Source of the DNA: Streptomyces sp. SAI-127
Lineage (GTDB): Bacteria > Actinomycetota > Actinomycetes > Streptomycetales > Streptomycetaceae
Reading direction: 5' to 3'
Assembly (NCBI RefSeq): GCF_029894425.1
Contig: NZ_JARXYJ010000001.1
Coordinates: 2,728,001-2,792,000, forward strand
DNA: 64,000 bases
A program made the position numbers and the translations under genes. Shown piece by piece: positions 1 through 10,773 of this stretch. Every line of letters starts with the position of its first letter. Position 1 is the stretch's first letter. The notes under the pieces were generated by a model. The model saw only the letters and a program-made list of their open reading frames with translations, was not told the origin of the DNA and searched no databases.

Positions 1-3000
1 CGCCGGGTCCGGGTCGTCCCCGGTGGCGTGGCGGGTGAGTACCAGCAGACGGCCCGGGCGGGGGTCGGCGACCCGGTCGCGTACGCGGGCGAGGACGGCC
101 GTGACGAGGTCCCGGGCCCGGCCCGGCGTGTCCGCGCGGGACCCGGCCGACAGGTGTGCCGCATCGAGCAGTTCGTGCTCGGTGTCGGTGTTTCCGGCTT
201 CCGGGGCGGGCCGCCAGGCCACCTTGTACAGCTCGCTGGGCCGGACCTTCACCGCCCGGGTGACCATCGACTCGACCGTGGCCAGGGGCCGCCCGTCCAC
301 GCCGGTCAGCGTCACCCGTACCTCGTCGGGTCCGAGCCGCTCCAGACGCGCCCTCGCGGCGGTGGCGCCCGTCGCGTGCACGCTCACTCCGGTGCAGGCG
401 AGCGGGACCCGCGCCTCGCCCGGCCCCCCGGCCAGCAGCGCGGCGTGCAGAGCCGCGTCGAACAGCGCGGGATGCAGGGTGTACGAGCCGGCCTCCGCCG
501 CCTCCTGCGGCTGAAGCTCCAGCTCCGCGAACGTCTCGGCGCCACGCCGCCAGAGCCTGGTGACCGCGCGGAAGGCCCGGCCGTAGTGGTGGCCGTACGC
601 GGCGGGCCGCGCATAGTCGACGGCGAGCTCCTCGGCGCCGACGGGCGGCCAGGGCGTGTCCTGAGCGGCGGGTGGCGTACCGGCCGCGGCGACCGACGCT
701 TCGGCATGGCGGGTCCATGTGCTGCCCGTGTGTGCCCACACGGTGATCGGGCGGTTCCCCTCCTGATCCGGGGTGTCCGCGACCACCTGGATCCGCACCT
801 GTTCCGACGCGGGCAGCACCAGCGGCTCGTGGAGGACCAGCTCGGACAGCCGTGGCGAGCCCTCCGCCGCGCTTTCCCCGGCCGCCCGGAACGCCAGCTC
901 GGCGAAGACCGTCGCGGGCACCAGCACCCGGTCGCCGATCACATGGTCCGCGAGCCAGGGCTGCCGCGCGGTGGACAGCACACCGCTGTACCGGGTCCGG
1001 GGCCCGTCGGCGTCCGGCTGCGCCGGTCCGACCAGCTTCCGGTCGTCACCGCTGTCGTCGCCCCGCACGTCGAGCCAGAACCGCTGCCGCTGGAAGGGGT
1101 ACGTCGGCAACGGCCGCCGCCGGGCGCCGGTCCCGGCGTAGACGGACCGCCAGTCCACCGGCACGCCGTGGACGTGCAGCTCCGCCAGAGCTACGGCCGT
1201 CTCGGCGCCGGACGTGAACAGGGCCCCGGAGCCCGGCTCGACGCACTCCTCGGCCGCCGCGCTCAGCGCCGCCGACGGTCCGGCCTCCACGTACGCCGTC
1301 ACCCCCGCCCGCGCCAGCCACCGCACCGCGTCGGCGAACCGCACGGTCTCGCGTGCCTGCCGTACCCAGTACTCGGCGGTCCGGATCGCGTCCGGCTCCG
1401 GGCGGCCGGTCAGCGTCGACACCACCGGCAGGGACGGCCGGTGGTAGGTGACCGACTCGGCGACCTCCCGGAACTCCTCCAGCATCGGGTCGAGCAGCGG
1501 CGAGTGGAAGGCGTGGCTGACCTTCAACCTGGTTGCCGTACCGCCGAGTCGAGCCGCCAGCGCGGACACCTCCTCCTCGGCACCGGACAGCACCACGGAC
1601 TCGGGGCCGTTGACCGCCGCGACGGCGACCCGGGCGCCGGGCACCTCGTCGAGCTGTTTCACCACGTCCGTCAGGGGAGCCCGTACGGCGAACATCGCGC
1701 CGCCTGCGGGGAGTGCGGCCATCAGCCGGCCCCGCGCGGCCACCAGCCGTACCGCGTCGGAGCGTGAGAGGACGCCCGCGATGTGGGCGGCGGCCAGTTC
1801 GCCGATCGAGTGGCCGACCAGGAAGTCCGGCCGTACCCCGCAGTCGGCGAGCAGGGTGTGCAGCGCGACCTCGTAGGCGAACAGGGCGGGCTGGGCGTAG
1901 TCGGTGCGGTGCAGGAGGTCGCTGTCGGGGTCGTCGATCACCTCGCGCAGGGGCAGGTCGAGCAACGGGGTGAAGGCGTCGCACAGTTCGGTGAAGGCCT
2001 TGGCGAACGTGGGGAAGGCGGCGGCCGTTTCCCGGCCCATGCCGGTCCGCTGGGCGCCCTGGCCGGCGCAGAGCAGCGCCACCTTGGAGGTGCCGCGGGC
2101 GGTGCCCTTGCGCAGTGCGGGGCTGTCGGATCCGTCGGCCAACTCCCTCAGTCCGGCCAGGAGTCCGCCCGCGTCGGCGGCCAGTACGGCGGCGCGGCGC
2201 TGGAGCGGCGTCCGGGTGGTGGCGAGCGAGTACGCGACATCCAGGGCGGCCGCGTCACCTTCCAGGTCGGCCAGAGCTGTCGTCAACTCCCTTGCGTGGG
2301 CCCGGAGCCCGGCCTCGTCGCTGCCGCTGACGAGCCAGGGGGCGGTGGCGGGCGGGCCGGAGCGGACGTTCCGGGGTTCCTCCGCGGCCTCCCCCGGCTC
2401 CTCGATGATCACGTGCGCGTTGGTCCCGCCGATCCCGAAGGAGGAGACCGCCGCCCGGCGCGGCCGGTCCCGCTGCGGCCAGGGCCTGGCCCGGTCCAGC
2501 AGCCGTACCGCCCCGTCGGACCAGTCGACGTGCGACGACGGCTGCTCCGCGTACAGCGACCTGGGCAGTTCGCCGTGGTGCATCGCCTCGACCATCTTGA
2601 TCACGCCGGCCACCCCGGCCGCGGCCTGGGTGTGACCGAAGTTCGACTTGACCGAGCCCAGCCAGACCGGGTCGTCCGGGTCGCGGTCGCGGCCGTAGGT
2701 GGCCAGCAGGGCGCCCGCCTCGATGGGGTCGCCGAGCGCGGTCCCGGTGCCGTGGCCCTCGACGACGTCGACATCGGCCGTGCGGAGTCCGGCGTCGGCC
2801 AACGCCAGCCGGATCAGCTCCCGTTGGGCCTCGCCGTTCGGGGCGGTGAGGCCGTTGGACGCGCCGTCCTGGTTGACGGCGGAGCCCCGCAGCACCGCCA
2901 GGACCGGGTGACCGTTGCGCCGGGCGTCGGACAGCTTCTCCAGCAGCACCAGGCCGACTCCCTCGGCCCACGCGGTGCCGTCCGCGCCGTCCGCGAAGGA

Positions 3001-5601
3001 CCGGCAGCGGCCGTCCGCCGACAGCCCGCGCTGCCGGCTGAACACCACGAACGGCTTGGGACTGGCCAGGACGGTCACCCCGCCGGCCAGCGCGAGGGTG
3101 CACTCGCCCGCGCGCAGCGCCGCGGCGGCCAGGTCCATGGCGACGAGGGAGGACGAGCAGGCCGTGTCCACGGTCAGGGCCGGGCCGCGCAGGCCCAGCA
3201 CGTAGGAGATCCGTCCCGAGGCCACGCTGCCCGCCGAACCGGCACCGAGGTGCGCCTCCAGCGGGTGCTGCGACGCCCCGCCGCCGTATCCGCCGTGCAT
3301 CAGACCGACGTAGACGCCGGTGGCGCTGCCGCGCAGCGAGGGCGCGGGGATGCCCGCACGCTCCAGCGTCTCCCAGGCGACCTCCAGCAGCAGCCGGTGC
3401 TGCGGGTCCGTGGCGGTGGCCTCGCGCGGCGAGATACCGAAGAACAGCGGGTCGAAGTCGGCCGCGTCGGTGAGGAAACCGCCGCGTCGGGTGTACGTCG
3501 TCCCGAGCCGGTCCGGGTCGGGGTGGTACAGGGCGTCGACGTCCCAGCCCCGGTCGGCCGGGAACTCGCCGGTGGCGTCCACACCGTCGGACACCAGCCG
3601 CCAGAGGTCCTCGGGCGAGCGCACCCCGCCCGGGTAACGGCAGCCGACGGCCACGATCGCGATCGGCTCCGCGGCGGGGCCGCGGCGCGGCTGTGCCGTC
3701 TCACGGGAGCCGCCGTGGAGGCGCTCGTCCAGGTGGGCGGCGAGCGCGGCGGGGGTGGGATGGTCCCAGACCAGGGTGGCGGGCAGCCGTAGTCCGGTGC
3801 GCAGGCTGAGCCGGTGCCACAGGTTCATCGCGCCCATGGAGGTGAGACCGAGGTCGGCGAAGGCGGTGTGGGGGTCGATCGCCGCCGCATCGGTGACGGG
3901 CGCCTCACCGCCGCCGGCCGCCGGGGCGGGCGCGGTCGCACCACCGGTCACCGGCCCGTCGGAAGCGACCGGCTCGCCGACGGCCTCCGACCCACCGATC
4001 GCCGCCGTCTCCGCGCACACCAGCTCGGTCAGCGCCGCCCGCCGCTCCGCCGGGTTGCGGTCGGCGAGGCCCGCGAGGGTCTCCTCGGCCGGGCGTGCGG
4101 CGAGGCCCTCCCTGAGGACGGCCCGCCGTGGCTTGCCGGCCGCGGTGCGCGGGATGGCCGGGGTGAACAGGACGTCGTCGGGCACCTTGTGCGCGGAGAG
4201 CACCTCGGCGCAGGCTCGCAGCAGGGCGCCCGTGTCGAGGCCCCGCTCCCCCGGTACGACGAACGCGACCGGGACCTCTCCGAGCAGCGGGTGCGGCCGC
4301 GCCACCACGGCCGCGTCCAGCACCCCGGGCAGTCCGCGCAGCACCTGCTCGACCTCGACGGGGTCGACGTTCTCGCCGCCGCGGACGATCCGGTCGTTCA
4401 CGCGTCCGGTGACGGTCAGAGCTCCGTGCTCACCGAAACGCCCCAGGTCACCGGTGCGGTACCAGCCCTCCCCCGCCACGGCGCCCCCGTCGTGGTAGCC
4501 GAGCATCACGCCGGGCCCGCGGACCCAGATCTCGCCCTCGGCGCCGACGGCCTCCTCCCCGGTCCCGGGATCGGCGAGCCGCACCTCCATGCCGGGCAGC
4601 ACCGTCCCGCTGCTCCCCCGTACCCGCGGCCCCGCCGGCGACTCCATCGCGATCTTGCCGCAGGTCTCGGTGCTGCCGTACCCGTCGAGCAGGGGCGCCC
4701 CGAGCCGCCCCTCGACCCGCTCCCGCAGCTCCGGTTCGCTCGGCGCCCCGGCGGTGACGCACAGCCGCAGCGAGGGCACTTCGCCGAGTCCGGCGTCCAG
4801 CAACTGCTGGTAGGTGAGGGGCACTCCGCCCAGAACCGTCGGCGCGAACTCGTCGATGAGCCGTAACAGCGCGGCCGGTTCACGCACCGCGGTGATCCGC
4901 GCGCTGCCGCCCGCCACGGTCGTACCGAGCACACAGAGCGAGTGGGCGTAGGTGTGGGCGAGCGGCAGCGGCCACAGCAGCCGGTCGTCCGCCGCCAGCC
5001 CCAGCCGGGGCACGTAGCAGGCGACCGGCGACCAGAGCGCGGACCGCTGACTGGCGACGGCGGCCCTGGGAGTGCCCGAGGTTCCGGAGGTGTAGAGCAG
5101 CCAGGCGGGCTCGTCCAGTCCGAGATCGTCGCGCGGTTCGGGTGAACGGCGGTCCGCCACGAGGTCGTCGAAGTGCACGACCCCGTCCGGCACCGGCCCC
5201 TCCCCGGTCACCACCAGTCGCGGCGACCGCTCCCCGACCACGCTGGCGATCCGGGCCAACTGGCGCCGGTCGACGACCAGTACCTCCGGATCACAGTCGG
5301 CGAGCAGCGCCGCGAGTTCGGCGTGGGTCCCGCGCGGGCTCAACGGCACACCCACGGCGGCGGCTCGGACCGTGGCGAGCAACCCCTCGACCAGTTCCAC
5401 GCTGTTGTCGAGACAGAACGCCACCCTGGCCCCGCGCCCGACGTCCAGCGCGCCCGCCAACCGCCTTGTGCGGAGCTCCAGTTCGGCCCAGCTCACCGAC
5501 CGGCGGTCGTCGGCGAACGCGAGCTTCCCGCCGTATCGCGAGGAGTTCCCGACCAGCAACTCCGCCACGGGCCGGACCTCGGCCACTCCCCCGACGCGCA
5601 T
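1..5601 (-). CDS. Type I polyketide synthase, CoA ligase-ACP loading module plus KS-AT-DH (partial)
   Basis: This is the N-terminal 1867 residues of a modular PKS; the frame stays open to the window edge. The start ATG follows AAGGAGG four bases upstream. Domain order: acyl/aryl-CoA ligase, residues about 10-495 ([32 protein letters not shown] with the catalytic Lys); ACP about 530-635 with pantetheine Ser in LGLTSM (about 587); ketosynthase about 645-1065 with active Cys in VDTACSSS (about 813) and both His motifs (EGHGTGT, NFGHT); acyltransferase with GHSIGE Ser (about 1264) and HAFH, which predicts malonyl-CoA; dehydratase with [10 protein letters not shown] (about 1552) and HPALFDAAL. The last residues resemble the structural half of a ketoreductase, inferred only. 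Such a loading module activates a free carboxylic acid starter, as in ansamycin or polyene systems; the acid is not predictable here. It abuts housekeeping msrB, so this looks like a cluster border. Confidence 0.95.
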   Translation of the reverse strand, partial: MRVGGVAEVRPVAELLVGNSSRYGGKLAFADDRRSVSWAELELRTRRLAGALDVGRGARVAFCLDNSVELVEGLLATVRAAAVGVPLSPRGTHAELAALLADCDPEVLVVDRRQLARIASVVGERSPRLVVTGEGPVPDGVVHFDDLVADRRSPEPRDDLGLDEPAWLLYTSGTSGTPRAAVASQRSALWSPVACYVPRLGLAADDRLLWPLPLAHTYAHSLCVLGTTVAGGSARITAVREPAALLRLIDEFAPTVLGGVPLTYQQLLDAGLGEVPSLRLCVTAGAPSEPELRERVEGRLGAPLLDGYGSTETCGKIAMESPAGPRVRGSSGTVLPGMEVRLADPGTGEEAVGAEGEIWVRGPGVMLGYHDGGAVAGEGWYRTGDLGRFGEHGALTVTGRVNDRIVRGGENVDPVEVEQVLRGLPGVLDAAVVARPHPLLGEVPVAFVVPGERGLDTGALLRACAEVLSAHKVPDDVLFTPAIPRTAAGKPRRAVLREGLAARPAEETLAGLADRNPAERRAALTELVCAETAAIGGSEAVGEPVASDGPVTGGATAPAPAAGGGEAPVTDAAAIDPHTAFADLGLTSMGAMNLWHRLSLRTGLRLPATLVWDHPTPAALAAHLDERLHGGSRETAQPRRGPAAEPIAIVAVGCRYPGGVRSPEDLWRLVSDGVDATGEFPADRGWDVDALYHPDPDRLGTTYTRRGGFLTDAADFDPLFFGISPREATATDPQHRLLLEVAWETLERAGIPAPSLRGSATGVYVGLMHGGYGGGASQHPLEAHLGAGSAGSVASGRISYVLGLRGPALTVDTACSSSLVAMDLAAAALRAGECTLALAGGVTVLASPKPFVVFSRQRGLSADGRCRSFADGADGTAWAEGVGLVLLEKLSDARRNGHPVLAVLRGSAVNQDGASNGLTAPNGEAQRELIRLALADAGLRTADVDVVEGHGTGTALGDPIEAGALLATYGRDRDPDDPVWLGSVKSNFGHTQAAAGVAGVIKMVEAMHHGELPRSLYAEQPSSHVDWSDGAVRLLDRARPWPQRDRPRRAAVSSFGIGGTNAHVIIEEPGEAAEEPRNVRSGPPATAPWLVSGSDEAGLRAHARELTTALADLEGDAAALDVAYSLATTRTPLQRRAAVLAADAGGLLAGLRELADGSDSPALRKGTARGTSKVALLCAGQGAQRTGMGRETAAAFPTFAKAFTELCDAFTPLLDLPLREVIDDPDSDLLHRTDYAQPALFAYEVALHTLLADCGVRPDFLVGHSIGELAAAHIAGVLSRSDAVRLVAARGRLMAALPAGGAMFAVRAPLTDVVKQLDEVPGARVAVAAVNGPESVVLSGAEEEVSALAARLGGTATRLKVSHAFHSPLLDPMLEEFREVAESVTYHRPSLPVVSTLTGRPEPDAIRTAEYWVRQARETVRFADAVRWLARAGVTAYVEAGPSAALSAAAEECVEPGSGALFTSGAETAVALAELHVHGVPVDWRSVYAGTGARRRPLPTYPFQRQRFWLDVRGDDSGDDRKLVGPAQPDADGPRTRYSGVLSTARQPWLADHVIGDRVLVPATVFAELAFRAAGESAAEGSPRLSELVLHEPLVLPASEQVRIQVVADTPDQEGNRPITVWAHTGSTWTRHAEASVAAAGTPPAAQDTPWPPVGAEELAVDYARPAAYGHHYGRAFRAVTRLWRRGAETFAELELQPQEAAEAGSYTLHPALFDAALHAALLAGGPGEARVPLACTGVSVHATGATAARARLERLGPDEVRVTLTGVDGRPLATVESMVTRAVKVRPSELYKVAWRPAPEAGNTDTEHELLDAAHLSAGSRADTPGRARDLVTAVLARVRDRVADPRPGRLLVLTRHATGDDPDPA

Positions 5602-5732
5602 CGGGCCTCCTTCTGGATCACCGAGTCCGCACCGTATCCCGCCCGCGCGCCCGGCACCGCATCACAAAGAGGGCTCACATGGCCGGAGTTGATCGGTCGG
5701 CGTCCGGAGGAAACGTGACCGGAACCGCTCCG

Positions 5733-6140
5733 TCAGCCCTCGTCCGCCGTCAACCGCAGCGAGATGCTGTTGATGCAGTACCGCTGGTCGGTGGGCGTCG
5801 GATATCCCTCACCCTCGAACACATGTCCGAGATGTGAGCCGCAGCGGGCGCAGCGGACCTCGGTACGGACCATGCCGTGGGAGCGGTCCGCGATCAGTTC
5901 GACCGCGTCGGTGTCCTTCGGGTCGTAGAAGGACGGCCAGCCGCAGTGCGACTCGAACTTCGTGGTGGAGGTGAAGAGCTCGGCCCCGCAGGCGCGACAG
6001 GAGTACACGCCCGTGGTCTTGCTGTTGGTGTACTCGCCGGTGAAGGCCGGCTCCGTCCCGGCCTGACGGAGTACGGCGTACTCGGCCGGGGTCAGCTCCG
6101 CACGCCACTGCTCGTCCGGCTTTTCGACGTCGTACGACAT
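5733..6140 (-). CDS. msrB: Peptide-methionine (R)-S-oxide reductase MsrB
   Basis: A 135-residue MsrB that repairs the R epimer of methionine sulfoxide in proteins, in the cytoplasm, at thioredoxin expense. Two CxxC pairs (C48/C51 and C97/C100) form the structural zinc site, and the catalytic Cys is C122 in RYCINS near the C terminus. The HCGWPSF and GSHLGHVF signatures are present. Length is typical of single-domain MsrB. It lies 13 bases downstream of murC in the same direction and is probably cotranscribed with it. The upstream AAGGGG supports the ATG start. Confidence 0.97.
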   Translation of the reverse strand: MSYDVEKPDEQWRAELTPAEYAVLRQAGTEPAFTGEYTNSKTTGVYSCRACGAELFTSTTKFESHCGWPSFYDPKDTDAVELIADRSHGMVRTEVRCARCGSHLGHVFEGEGYPTPTDQRYCINSISLRLTADEG

Positions 6141-6153
6141 GAAGCTCAGCCCC

Positions 6154-7545
6154 TTACTTCGCGAGACGGTCCAGGATCAGCGGGCCGAGGTCCGTCACGT
6201 CACCCGCGCCCATGGTGAGAACGAGATCACCGGCCTTCGCCATTCCCGCGACCACCGACGCCACGTCCGCCTTGTCGTGGACCGGCGTCACGTCCGCGCC
6301 CGCGGCCCGCGCCGCGTCGATGATCAGCTCGCTCGTCACTCCGGGGATCGGGTCCTCGCGGGCCGGGTAGATGTCCAGGACCAGCGAGCCGTCCGCCGCC
6401 GCGAGCGCCTGGCCCATCTCCTTGCCGAGCTCCTGCGTCCGCGAGAACAGATGGGGCTGGAAGACGACCAGGATGCGGGCGTCACCGGCCGCCGCCCGCA
6501 TGGCCTCCAGGTCCGCCGTCATCTCGGTGGGGTGGTGGGCGTAGGAGTCGATGACCTGCACTCCGGCCGCCTCGCCCTTGAGCTGCAGGCGCCGCTTGAC
6601 GCCCGTGTACGCGGCCAGGGCGGGAGCCAGCTCGGCGGCCGGGACACCCAGCGCGACGCCCGCCGCCAGCGCGGCCACCGCGTTGTGCGCGTAGTGGCGG
6701 CCGGGCACGGACACGGTGAAGGTGAGCGGCGAGCCGTCCAGCTCCACGGTGACCTCGCTCTTCAGCCCCTGCGGGACGACCGACAGCACACGCACGTCGG
6801 CGTCCTCGGCGTCGCCGTAGGTCACCACCCGCACGTCACCCGCGGTGACGCGCCGGGTCAGCTCCCGCGCGCCCTCGTGGTCCGCCGAGATCACCAGCGT
6901 GCCGCCCTCGGTGACGCGGTCCACGAAGGTCTCGAAGGAGGCGTAGATCTCGTCCATCGACGCGTAGTTGGCGTGGTGGTCGAGCTCGACGTTGAGGACG
7001 ATCGCGACCTCGGGGGCGTACTTGTGGAAGCTGCGGTCGGATTCGTCCGCCTCGGCGACGAAGATCTCGCCCTCGCCGTGCAGGGCGTTCGAGCCGGGGG
7101 CGTCCAGGTCGCCGCCGATCGCGTACGACGGCTTCAGGCCCAGTGCGCTCAGCGAGACGGCCAGCATCGACGTGGTCGTGGTCTTGCCGTGGGTACCGGC
7201 GACCGCGATCGGCCGCAGGCCGTCCATCAGCGAGGCGAGGGCGTCGGACCGGTGCACCACGGGGATGCCGAGCTCGGCCGCCCGCGCCAGTTCCGGGTTG
7301 TCGGCCCGGATCGCCGACGACACGACCACACAGGTGGCGTCGGAGGCCAGGTGCTCCGCCGCGTGCCCGATGTGCACGGTCGCGCCCAGCGCCCGCAGTG
7401 CCTCGGCGGTCGCGGAGTCCTTGGCGTCGCTGCCGGCCACCTTCGCCCCTCGCTGCGCGAGGATCTTCGCGATCCCCGACATCCCGGCCCCACCGATCCC
7501 GATGAAGTGCGGTCGGTCCATGGCGGTAGGAAGGCCGGGGGCCAT
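6154..7545 (-). CDS. murC: UDP-N-acetylmuramate--L-alanine ligase MurC
   Basis: A 463-residue cytoplasmic Mur ligase that adds L-alanine to UDP-MurNAc, the first peptide-stem step of peptidoglycan synthesis. The N-terminal Rossmann segment GIGGAGMSGIAKI (about 15-27) binds the UDP substrate, and GTHGKTTTTS (117-126) is the ATP-binding P-loop. The C-terminal part carries HPTEM and the FQPHLFSRT motif of the family. Start ATG has GGGAG seven bases upstream; an internal ATG at codon 9 is a weaker alternative. It is transcribed with msrB. Its position outside the dcw cluster is usual for Streptomyces. Confidence 0.97.
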   Translation of the reverse strand: MAPGLPTAMDRPHFIGIGGAGMSGIAKILAQRGAKVAGSDAKDSATAEALRALGATVHIGHAAEHLASDATCVVVSSAIRADNPELARAAELGIPVVHRSDALASLMDGLRPIAVAGTHGKTTTTSMLAVSLSALGLKPSYAIGGDLDAPGSNALHGEGEIFVAEADESDRSFHKYAPEVAIVLNVELDHHANYASMDEIYASFETFVDRVTEGGTLVISADHEGARELTRRVTAGDVRVVTYGDAEDADVRVLSVVPQGLKSEVTVELDGSPLTFTVSVPGRHYAHNAVAALAAGVALGVPAAELAPALAAYTGVKRRLQLKGEAAGVQVIDSYAHHPTEMTADLEAMRAAAGDARILVVFQPHLFSRTQELGKEMGQALAAADGSLVLDIYPAREDPIPGVTSELIIDAARAAGADVTPVHDKADVASVVAGMAKAGDLVLTMGAGDVTDLGPLILDRLAK

Positions 7546-7616
7546 GTGGTGTCTCCCTGTGCATACGGCTACGGCGAAGGCCCCAGCTTATTGCCTGTGG
7601 CGACCGCGGCCGGCCC

Positions 7617-8090
7617 CTAGTCCTTGCTGTGCGAGAACAGCTTCAGCACCGGCACGCCGACCTTGTGCCGCGCTCTCGACGCCCAGTCCCGGTGGAAGAA
7701 CTCCTCCACGTAGTGGGGATCGGTCAGCACGATCACCTCGTCGGCCCCGATCTCCTCCACCAGCGCCCTGAGCGCGTCCAGCGGATGGTCCTCGATCAGC
7801 CGTCCGTCGGCCTGGCTCCCCGAAACCCGCAGCGCCTGGAGAGACACCTCCAGCGCCCGTTCCCCGAAGGGCTTCGCGGCCTGCCCCTCGGGGGTCTCCC
7901 GCTCCCGTACGGCCTCGTCCAGCTCGCCCAGCGCCACGTCGTCGATGGCCCGCAGCAGGCGGTCGGCCTGATCCCCCCGCGGCTGGAGCAGCACGTGGAA
8001 CGCGACCGACTCGTCACCGTGCAAGGTGGTGACGAACTCCACGTCGGCGGACGTCAGGGCCTTCTCGATCATCAAAACGCTTGTGAACAC
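7617..8090 (-). CDS. Small conserved actinobacterial protein, stress-type fold suspected
   Basis: A 157-residue soluble protein with GTG start preceded by GAAGGGG. The C-terminal half (DEVIVLTDPHYVEEFF and the run to VPVLKLF) looks like the beta-alpha end of a universal-stress-type domain, with a predicted nucleotide-binding-like strand. Relatives in Streptomyces genomes are often labelled indole-3-glycerol phosphate synthase, but none of that enzyme's TIM-barrel motifs is visible and the protein is far too short, so I regard that name as wrong. It lies 71 bases upstream of murC in the same direction. Function unknown. Confidence 0.85.
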   Translation of the reverse strand: MFTSVLMIEKALTSADVEFVTTLHGDESVAFHVLLQPRGDQADRLLRAIDDVALGELDEAVRERETPEGQAAKPFGERALEVSLQALRVSGSQADGRLIEDHPLDALRALVEEIGADEVIVLTDPHYVEEFFHRDWASRARHKVGVPVLKLFSHSKD

Positions 8091-8188
8091 CGGGCGTCCC
8101 CTTCTCTACGCTCTGCGGAAACCATCCTGCCCCGTGGTCGCACGGTACTGCCGGATTGAGTGTGCCCGCCGGAAGCAAAGCGGGGCGG

Positions 8189-8983
8189 TCAGGCCCTGCG
8201 GTACCTGCTGTAGAGGAATCCGTCCTCCTCCAGCAGGGAGTCCAGCGCGAACCGTGCCGGCACCGCCACCGACGGCCCCCCGGCGATCCGCTGCGCGTCT
8301 CCCGCGGTGAGCATCGGGGACAGGGTCAGACAGAGCTCGTCGAGCACTCCGGCGGCCACCAGCTGGCCGAGCAGCCGGGGGCCGCCCTCGGTCAGCAGCC
8401 GGGTGTGTCCCAGCTCGGCGAGCGCCCGTACCGCCCGCGCGGGGTCCACGCCGACGCCGTCCCCGGCGATCACCACGCGCGCTCCCGCCTTCTCGGCCGC
8501 GGCGATCCGGTCCGGGGCGGCCGCGGCGCCGGTGAGGATCAGCGTGGGCACCAGGGGCGAGGTGTACAGCGGCAGGGAGAAGTCCAGGTCCAGGCTCGCG
8601 GTGACCACCGCGATCGCCGGGACCGGGCCCTGTCCGGCCGCCTCGCGCGGCTCCGCGAACTCGTCCCGTACGCGCGCGGGCCGGTACCCCTCCTGGCGGA
8701 CCGTTTCCGCACCGGCGATCACCACGTCCGCCAGTGCTCGCAGCGTCCCGAAGATCCGCATGTCGGTCGCGGTGGAGATGGGCTGCGAACGGCCGTCGTG
8801 CTGGGCGGCCCCGTCGATCGTGGACACCATGTTGGCGCGCAGCCACACCTCGGGGGTCCCGGGGCCCGGCCCGAGCTCGGGATACGCGTAGGCGGCGGCC
8901 AGCTCGGCGAGGCCCCACTCGTGGTCGGCCCCTTCCGGGCTCCGGATCGCTGTCTCGTCGGTCACAGGGAACAGGCGTCGCAT
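8189..8983 (-). CDS. RibD C-terminal-like pyrimidine reductase family protein
   Basis: A 264-residue soluble protein of the RibD C-terminal/dihydrofolate reductase superfamily, which uses NAD(P)H to reduce pteridine- or pyrimidine-type substrates. Typical elements are VWLRANMVSTIDGA near residue 45, VVIAGAETVRQEGYRPAR, and the late TEGGPRLLGQLVAAG motif. There is no deaminase domain, so it is not a full RibD, and the true substrate is unknown. The longer open frame runs back to 9271, but that part overlaps the divergent zapE; I chose the ATG at 8983 because similarity to the family begins directly there. Only 37 bases separate it from zapE. Confidence 0.88.
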   Translation of the reverse strand: MRRLFPVTDETAIRSPEGADHEWGLAELAAAYAYPELGPGPGTPEVWLRANMVSTIDGAAQHDGRSQPISTATDMRIFGTLRALADVVIAGAETVRQEGYRPARVRDEFAEPREAAGQGPVPAIAVVTASLDLDFSLPLYTSPLVPTLILTGAAAAPDRIAAAEKAGARVVIAGDGVGVDPARAVRALAELGHTRLLTEGGPRLLGQLVAAGVLDELCLTLSPMLTAGDAQRIAGGPSVAVPARFALDSLLEEDGFLYSRYRRA

Positions 8984-9020
8984 GTCGTGCAGTGTGGCAC
9001 GGCCCTTAGCATGGTGAACC

Positions 9021-10139
9021 GTGTCTACTTCCCCCGCCGCGTCCGGGTTCGGCTCCATGGCCGACACCGCCCCGCTCTCCCTGTGCGACCGTGAGCCGCA
9101 CGTCCCCGCGGACCGGCTGGTCGCCGAGATGGTGCCGCCGCCGCGGTTCGACTCGGTGCGTTTCGACACGTACATCCCGGACCCGAACCAGCCCAGCCAG
9201 ACCGAGGCCGTCCGGGTCCTCGCGGGCTTCGCTGCGGGCCTCTCCGGCGCACACGCGGTCGGCGGCGGCAAGCGCGGCTTCCTCGGTTTCGGAAAGGGGC
9301 TCGGGAAGGCCAGGGCGGCCAGGACCCCGGCGGGCCCGCGCGGCGTCTACCTCGACGGCGGCTACGGGGTCGGCAAGACCCACCTGCTGGCCTCGCTCTG
9401 GCACGCCACCCCCGCCGAACCCTCCCTCAAGGCCTTCGGCACCTTCGTCGAGCTGACCAACCTGGTCGGCGCCCTCGGCTTCCAGAAGACGGTCCAGACG
9501 CTCTCCGGCCACCGCCTCCTGTGCATCGACGAGTTCGAGCTGGACGACCCGGGCGACACCGTCCTGGTCTCGACCCTGCTCGGCAAGCTGGTCGACGCGG
9601 GCGTGGCGCTCGCCGCCACCTCCAACACCCTGCCGGGCAAGCTCGGCGAGGGCCGGTTCGCGGCCGCCGACTTCCTGCGCGAGATCCAGGGTCTCGCCGC
9701 ACGCTTCCACCCCCTGCGCATCGACGGCGAGGACTACCGCCACCGAGGGCTGCCCGAGGCTCCGGCGCCGTTCGCCGACGAGGAGGTCAGCAAGGCGGCG
9801 TACGCCACCGAGGGGGCCTCGCTCGACGACTTCCCGAGCCTGTTGGCACATCTCGCCAAGGTCCACCCGAGCCGGTACGGCGCCCTGACGGACGGTCTGA
9901 AGGCGGTGTGCCTCACGGATGTCCAGCCGGTGCCGGACCAGTCGACGGCGCTTCGGCTCGTGGTGCTCGCGGACCGCCTCTACGACCGCGAGGTGCCGGT
10001 GCTGGCCTCCGGGCTGCCCTTCGACCGGCTGTTCAGCGAGGAGATGCTGAACGGCGGCTACCGCAAGAAGTACTTCCGCGCGATATCCCGGCTCACCGCG
10101 CTGGCGCGCGACGCGAAGGGTCTGGTCGAGGGCGCCTGA
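9021..10139 (+). CDS. zapE: ZapE / AFG1-like cell-division ATPase
   Basis: A 372-residue AFG1-like P-loop ATPase. Walker A is GGYGVGKT (113-120) and Walker B is LLCIDEF (166-172). Downstream elements ALAATSNTLP and the LYDREVPVLASG segment are typical of the family. In proteobacteria ZapE destabilises FtsZ rings; the role in actinobacteria is inferred only from the family. The GTG start at 9021 gives the usual N terminus; an internal ATG at codon 13 is possible. It diverges from the RibD-like gene, sharing a 37-base promoter region. Confidence 0.92.
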   Translation: MSTSPAASGFGSMADTAPLSLCDREPHVPADRLVAEMVPPPRFDSVRFDTYIPDPNQPSQTEAVRVLAGFAAGLSGAHAVGGGKRGFLGFGKGLGKARAARTPAGPRGVYLDGGYGVGKTHLLASLWHATPAEPSLKAFGTFVELTNLVGALGFQKTVQTLSGHRLLCIDEFELDDPGDTVLVSTLLGKLVDAGVALAATSNTLPGKLGEGRFAAADFLREIQGLAARFHPLRIDGEDYRHRGLPEAPAPFADEEVSKAAYATEGASLDDFPSLLAHLAKVHPSRYGALTDGLKAVCLTDVQPVPDQSTALRLVVLADRLYDREVPVLASGLPFDRLFSEEMLNGGYRKKYFRAISRLTALARDAKGLVEGA

Positions 10140-10284
10140 GGGCCCCTTCTAACGCATCGATTTCACAAGATCAAGAGCCGGTTCGCGCCACGACCCGCCA
10201 CGCTTCAGCCTCTCTTCAGCTGGAAACGTTAAGTTAACCCTGCAAACAACTTCGCCGGGCTAAGGTGTTTCTTGACCGATCATT

Positions 10285-10310
10285 GACCAATGCTTGGTCT
10301 GGACTAGAAG
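10285..10310 (+). promoter_or_regulatory. Candidate promoter with overlapping operator
   Basis: A possible -35 TTGACC (10283-10288) and -10 TAGAAG (10305-10310) lie 16 bases apart, 25 bases before the next start codon. A perfect palindrome GACCAA-TGC-TTGGTC (10285-10299) covers the spacer, and 10293-10308 matches 11 of 16 positions of the DasR-box consensus. The rest of the 195-base gap after zapE shows nothing further. Confidence 0.4.
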
Positions 10311-10334
10311 TGTGAACTGCCGAGAGGGGGGCGC

Positions 10335-10727
10335 ATGTTCCGAGGTGCGACGGTACGGACCGCGCTGGCGGTCCTCACCGCCGTCCTTCTCGCGCTCCCC
10401 TTCTTCGCATCCACCGAAGGATTCGCAACCGCGCACACCGTCCGTCAGGCCAAGGCCAAAGCTCAGCCCGGAATCAAGCTCTCCGGCAAGGCGGCGCGCG
10501 CCGAAACCTCCGGCAAACGCCACTGCAACCACGTCGGGGACCCGACCGGTCCCCTGCGCACCCGCGACCGGCACCGCGCCGTCGACTTCGCCCCCCAGGG
10601 GCCCGAGCGCCCACTGTCGGCTCAGGAGCCGGCGACCCCGCCCCAGCGGGTCGCACCTGGCGATTTCCCCCTGTCGAGACCCTCGACAGCCCACGCACCG
10701 GCGTCACTTCAAGTGTTCCGCTGCTGA
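10335..10727 (+). CDS. Small secreted protein of unknown function
   Basis: A 130-residue protein with a clear N-terminal signal peptide (positive MFRGATVR, then a hydrophobic run to about residue 25 and an ASTEGFATA-type cleavage region). The mature part is basic and Pro-rich, rich in Arg, Lys and His, with Cys residues near positions 64 and 130. No enzyme motif is visible. The ribosome site GAGAGGGGGG sits just upstream of the ATG. Coding bias is GC-rich but the composition is low complexity, so the C-terminal part should be treated with care. It precedes the carbonic anhydrase by 113 bases. Confidence 0.65.
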   Translation: MFRGATVRTALAVLTAVLLALPFFASTEGFATAHTVRQAKAKAQPGIKLSGKAARAETSGKRHCNHVGDPTGPLRTRDRHRAVDFAPQGPERPLSAQEPATPPQRVAPGDFPLSRPSTAHAPASLQVFRC

Positions 10728-10773
10728 CGGCAGAGCAGTTCCCCACATCTGTTCCCCCACCTGTCATGTAAAC

